A DNA stretch of 8,062 bases from Bacteroidota bacterium (GTDB lineage: Bacteria > Bacteroidota > Bacteroidia > Flavobacteriales > Flavobacteriaceae), in assembly GCA_006227965.1 (NCBI GenBank), contig SBFL01000238.1:1-8062 (forward strand), read 5' to 3'. How positions within the stretch are numbered: the stretch's first letter is position 1; each line of letters opens with the position of its first letter. This document shows, piece by piece, positions 5,581 to 8,062 of the stretch. The notes under the pieces are model-generated. The model was not told where the DNA came from and ran no database searches. It saw nothing but the letters and a program-made list of their open reading frames with translations. Position numbers and translations under genes: made by a program.

Positions 5581-7815
5581 TTATGAGATCAATTGATAAG
5601 CGGTCAGGGCTGTAAGGTAGGCAATTAGGGTCATAAACCCGAGTTGCAGCATGGGCCATTTCCAGCTGTTGGTTTCCCGTTTGACGATGGCCAGGGTACT
5701 CATGCACTGCATGGCAAAGGCGTAGAAAAGCAGGAGCGAAATACCCGAGGCAAGGTTAAACAGGGGAGTTCCGTCTGCCCGTACTTCCGCCGCCATCCGG
5801 TTTTTAATGGTTTCCTCCTCATCACTGCCCACGCTGTAAATCGTGGCCAGCGTCCCTACGAATACTTCCCTGGCTGCAAAAGAAGTGAGTACGGCAATTC
5901 CGATTTTCCAGTCATACCCCAGGGGCCGGACCACCGGTTCAATGAATTTACCCAACTGTCCGATAAAGGAATGTTCAAGGCGGTAACTGGCCACTTCCTG
6001 CCGGATAACGCGGGACCTCAGCTCAGAGCGCATTTTTTGGAGGGAATCCTGCAGGACCACGTCGGGATTGGTTCCACCTTCAGCTGTGGGTCCCGCGGGT
6101 ATGGAAGCGCGGTATTCCTCCATTTTGCTGTCAATAAACGCCATACTGTTTGGGGTAAGCCCTTCCCGGCTCACCCGATCCGTGACGATTTCTTCTGCAT
6201 TCTTGAAGTCCCCGGACAGTCCATTTGAACCCAGGAACCAAAGAACAATGGAAATGGCCAGGATAATTTTCCCGGCTCCGTATACAAAGCTTTTCGTCTT
6301 TTCCACTACGGTGTATAAGACGTTCTTCCAGAGGGGCCATTTGTAATTCGGCATCTCCACCACGAAGAAACTGCGGCTACCGATCTTCAGGATTCGGTTC
6401 AGGATAGTCGCTGCGAAAATGGCCGCCACGAACCCCAGCAGGTAGAGCAACATGAGGGTGAGCGCCTGGTAACTCAGGCCCAGGAAACGATCTTGGGGGA
6501 TTACCAGGGCAATTATAATGAGGTAAACCGGCAGGCGGGCCGAACAGGTCATAAATGGGGTTACCAGGATCGTGATCAGCCGTTCCTTCCAGTTTTCGAT
6601 ATTCCGGGTTGCCATGACAGCAGGGATGGCACAGGCGGTCCCCGAGATCAGCGGGACCACGCTTTTTCCGCTCAATCCGAAGGGGCGCATGATGCGGTCC
6701 ATCAGGAAAACCACACGACTCATATACCCGGACTCCTCCAGGACGGAGATAAAGAAAAACAAAAAGGCGATCTGCGGGATAAAAATGACAATCCCGCCTA
6801 TTCCGGCGATGATACCCTCGGCGATCAGGTTTGTGAATACACCTGGGGGCAGGGTATCCTTCACCCATTCGCTCGCAGCAGCAAACTGGGCATCGATAAA
6901 GTCCATGGGGACACTGCTCCAGTCATAGATAGCCTGGAAAATGGTCAGCAGGATCAGCAAGAAGATCGCATACCCAAAGACCTTGTGGGTCAGTATTTTG
7001 TCCAGCGTGGCACGCCAGCCTTTGGCAGCCTGCCAGTCTACCTTGTAGGTCTCTTTAAGCACTCCGTTGATGAACTGGTATCTCAGGATGGTCTCCTTGT
7101 GCTGCAGTTTTTTCAGGTCGCTCCTCGACTTAATGTCAAAAGAGGCATTTTTAAACAGGTCCGCCTTATCCAGGGGAGTGAAATTGACATCCTGGGTGAT
7201 CACCACCCAGAGCTTGTACAGGTCCTCTTTGGGAAAGGCTTTCCGGAGGCATTCAAAGTAGGCAGGGTCTATTACCGAAACGTCCAGACTGTGAGAGCTG
7301 GGGATGTTCCTGTAATTCTGGATAAGTTCTTTCAGATGATCGATCCCCGTATTCTTCCGGGTACTGACCAGGGCAATCTTTGTGTTCAGTTTCTTTTCCA
7401 TCCCTACCACATCCAGGGTAATCCCTTTTCGTGTCATTCGGTCTGCCATATTGATGACCAGAATGGCCGGAATCTGCAGGTCCTTGATCTGGGTGAAGAG
7501 CAGCAGGTTGCGCTTGAGGTTTTCCACATCGCTGACCACCACGGCCACATCGGGAAAATCCGGTGCGTTCTTATTCAGGAGCAGTTCCACCACCACGCTT
7601 TCATCAAGGGAGGTGGTATTTAGGCTGTAGGTGCCTGGCAGGTCCAGGATATGCGCCCGGACACCCCGGGAGAGCTTGCATATACCGATTTTTTTCTCCA
7701 CCGTGATCCCCGGGTAATTTCCCACCTTCTGGTTGAGGCCGGTAAGACTATTGAACACGGAGGTTTTACCGGTGTTCGGGTTTCCAATAAGTGCAACCTT
7801 GATGTCCTTACTCAT
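5581..7815 (-). CDS. feoB: FeoB ferrous iron transporter
   Basis: This 744-residue inner-membrane Fe(II) permease carries an N-terminal G domain with all motifs: G1 GNPNTGKT (11-18), G2 around Thr38 (YPGITVE), G3 DLPG (58-61), G4 NMAD (122-125) and G5 near Ser151-Thr152. A helical GDI-like spacer and linker follow (~180-275). The membrane part starts near 280 and has two Gate regions with conserved cysteines: GTACAIPAVMATR (Cys395), FMTCSARLPVY (Cys424), then FAAREVFVGTLATIYSV (646-662) and FAMQCMSTLAIVKRE (Cys704). GTP binding by the G domain drives or gates Fe(II) uptake. Between membrane segments, residues ~536-616 form a hydrophilic, partly helical loop. The start overlaps feoA by eight bases and the stop lies two bases before the Cys-rich gene, indicating one operon with coupled translation. 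Confidence 0.98.
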   Translation of the reverse strand: MSKDIKVALIGNPNTGKTSVFNSLTGLNQKVGNYPGITVEKKIGICKLSRGVRAHILDLPGTYSLNTTSLDESVVVELLLNKNAPDFPDVAVVVSDVENLKRNLLLFTQIKDLQIPAILVINMADRMTRKGITLDVVGMEKKLNTKIALVSTRKNTGIDHLKELIQNYRNIPSSHSLDVSVIDPAYFECLRKAFPKEDLYKLWVVITQDVNFTPLDKADLFKNASFDIKSRSDLKKLQHKETILRYQFINGVLKETYKVDWQAAKGWRATLDKILTHKVFGYAIFLLILLTIFQAIYDWSSVPMDFIDAQFAAASEWVKDTLPPGVFTNLIAEGIIAGIGGIVIFIPQIAFLFFFISVLEESGYMSRVVFLMDRIMRPFGLSGKSVVPLISGTACAIPAVMATRNIENWKERLITILVTPFMTCSARLPVYLIIIALVIPQDRFLGLSYQALTLMLLYLLGFVAAIFAATILNRILKIGSRSFFVVEMPNYKWPLWKNVLYTVVEKTKSFVYGAGKIILAISIVLWFLGSNGLSGDFKNAEEIVTDRVSREGLTPNSMAFIDSKMEEYRASIPAGPTAEGGTNPDVVLQDSLQKMRSELRSRVIRQEVASYRLEHSFIGQLGKFIEPVVRPLGYDWKIGIAVLTSFAAREVFVGTLATIYSVGSDEEETIKNRMAAEVRADGTPLFNLASGISLLLFYAFAMQCMSTLAIVKRETNSWKWPMLQLGFMTLIAYLTALTAYQLIS

Positions 7816-8047
7816 AGGCCCGGGTTGGTTCCAGTTCGATTTGGAGGGCCACCGAACGTCGAATGGCTATGTGGGACCCGTTCACGTTGATGTAAAGCGG
7901 ATCTTTCAGGGGGGCAACCTGCACGAGCTCTACTTCATTCCCGGGCAGGCACCCGAGTTCCAGCAGTTTGATGGGGAGGGAATCCGCTGAAAATTCCTTG
8001 ATGATTCCTTTTTGGCCCCTTTTAAGGTGTGCAATTGTAAAGCCCAA
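7808..8047 (-). CDS. feoA: FeoA ferrous iron transport accessory protein (TTG start)
   Basis: The 79-residue product is a small SH3-like cytosolic protein that partners FeoB. Recognisable features are LKRGQKGIIKEF (8-19), the LELGCLPGNEVELVQVAPL core (29-47) and DPLYINVNGSHIAIRRSVALQIEL (49-72), matching FeoA over its usual length. No ATG or GTG is available: an in-frame TAA stands two codons upstream (8053-8051) and the protein has no internal Met. Translation must therefore start at TTG (8047), a rare start that could lower expression. The leader just upstream (CTAAATAAGCG) has no Shine-Dalgarno sequence. The stop overlaps the feoB start (ATGAGTAA), typical of coupled feoAB. Upstream regulation is mostly outside the window. 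Confidence 0.93.
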   Translation of the reverse strand: MGFTIAHLKRGQKGIIKEFSADSLPIKLLELGCLPGNEVELVQVAPLKDPLYINVNGSHIAIRRSVALQIELEPTRAYE

Positions 8048-8053
8048 CGCTTA

Positions 8054-8062
8054 TTTAGATTG
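8054..8062 (-). promoter_or_regulatory. Possible metalloregulator half-site upstream of feoA (cut by window edge)
   Basis: The last nine bases read TTTAGATTG on the plus strand, seven bases before the feoA start codon. TTTAG(A/G) is the outer half of many DtxR/MntR-family palindromes, and feo operons are commonly iron-repressed. The matching half, if it exists, lies beyond the window, so this is only a candidate. Confidence 0.2.

Noticed and set aside
6493..7623. A 376-residue open frame on the plus strand opposite feoB
   Set aside because: It lies wholly antisense to a complete, motif-rich FeoB. Its translation is low in hydrophobic organisation and has no recognisable domain; it is a by-product of GC-rich codon use.
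1..8062. CRISPR arrays, tRNA or rRNA genes, insertion sequences, phage or defence genes
   Set aside because: Nothing of these kinds is visible. No regularly spaced repeats, transposase motifs or structured RNA genes appear, and almost all sequence is accounted for by ordinary genes.

Overview
The window looks like a stretch of chromosome from a fairly GC-rich member of the Bacteroidota, most likely a marine Flavobacteriia species. Four things suggest this. Shine-Dalgarno sequences are absent or weak in front of nearly every gene. Two minus-strand genes carry upstream elements close to the Bacteroidota promoter form TTG-N~20-TAnnTTTG. A SusC/RagA-type TonB plug signature is present. The feoA-feoB-small Cys-rich protein arrangement is one often seen in that phylum. 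The assignment is inference; no marker gene such as rRNA is present.

Layout. Positions 1-582 (+) hold the C-terminal end of an S9-family serine peptidase, overlapping by one base a small membrane-anchored protein with a bacterial PH-like domain. Positions 666-1076 (+) encode a secreted DUF2141 protein. Positions 1085-4345 (-) encode a large exported tricorn-type S41 peptidase, and 4514-4918 (-) a small lipoprotein that is only a TonB-receptor plug domain. Positions 5036-5428 (+) encode a four-helix DUF423 membrane protein. Positions 8047-5429 (-) are a compact iron operon in the order feoA, feoB and a 49-residue FeoB-associated Cys-rich protein.

How the genes work together. Only the Feo cluster is a clear functional unit: FeoA is the cytosolic SH3-like partner, FeoB the GTP-dependent Fe(II) permease, and the small protein carries one membrane helix and a Cys-rich tail. 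The genes overlap by 8 bases (feoA/feoB) or are 2 bases apart (feoB/small gene). The two peptidases (S9 fragment and tricorn-like S41) suggest peptide turnover in the cell envelope, but nothing ties them into one pathway. The rest is ordinary, tightly packed core genome.

I did not find a convincing undescribed system. The points most worth following up are the free-standing plug lipoprotein, two convergent gene pairs with 0 and 8 bases between stop codons and no terminator, a TTG start for feoA beside a possible metalloregulator half-site at the window edge, and a matching promoter-like element in front of both minus-strand envelope genes.
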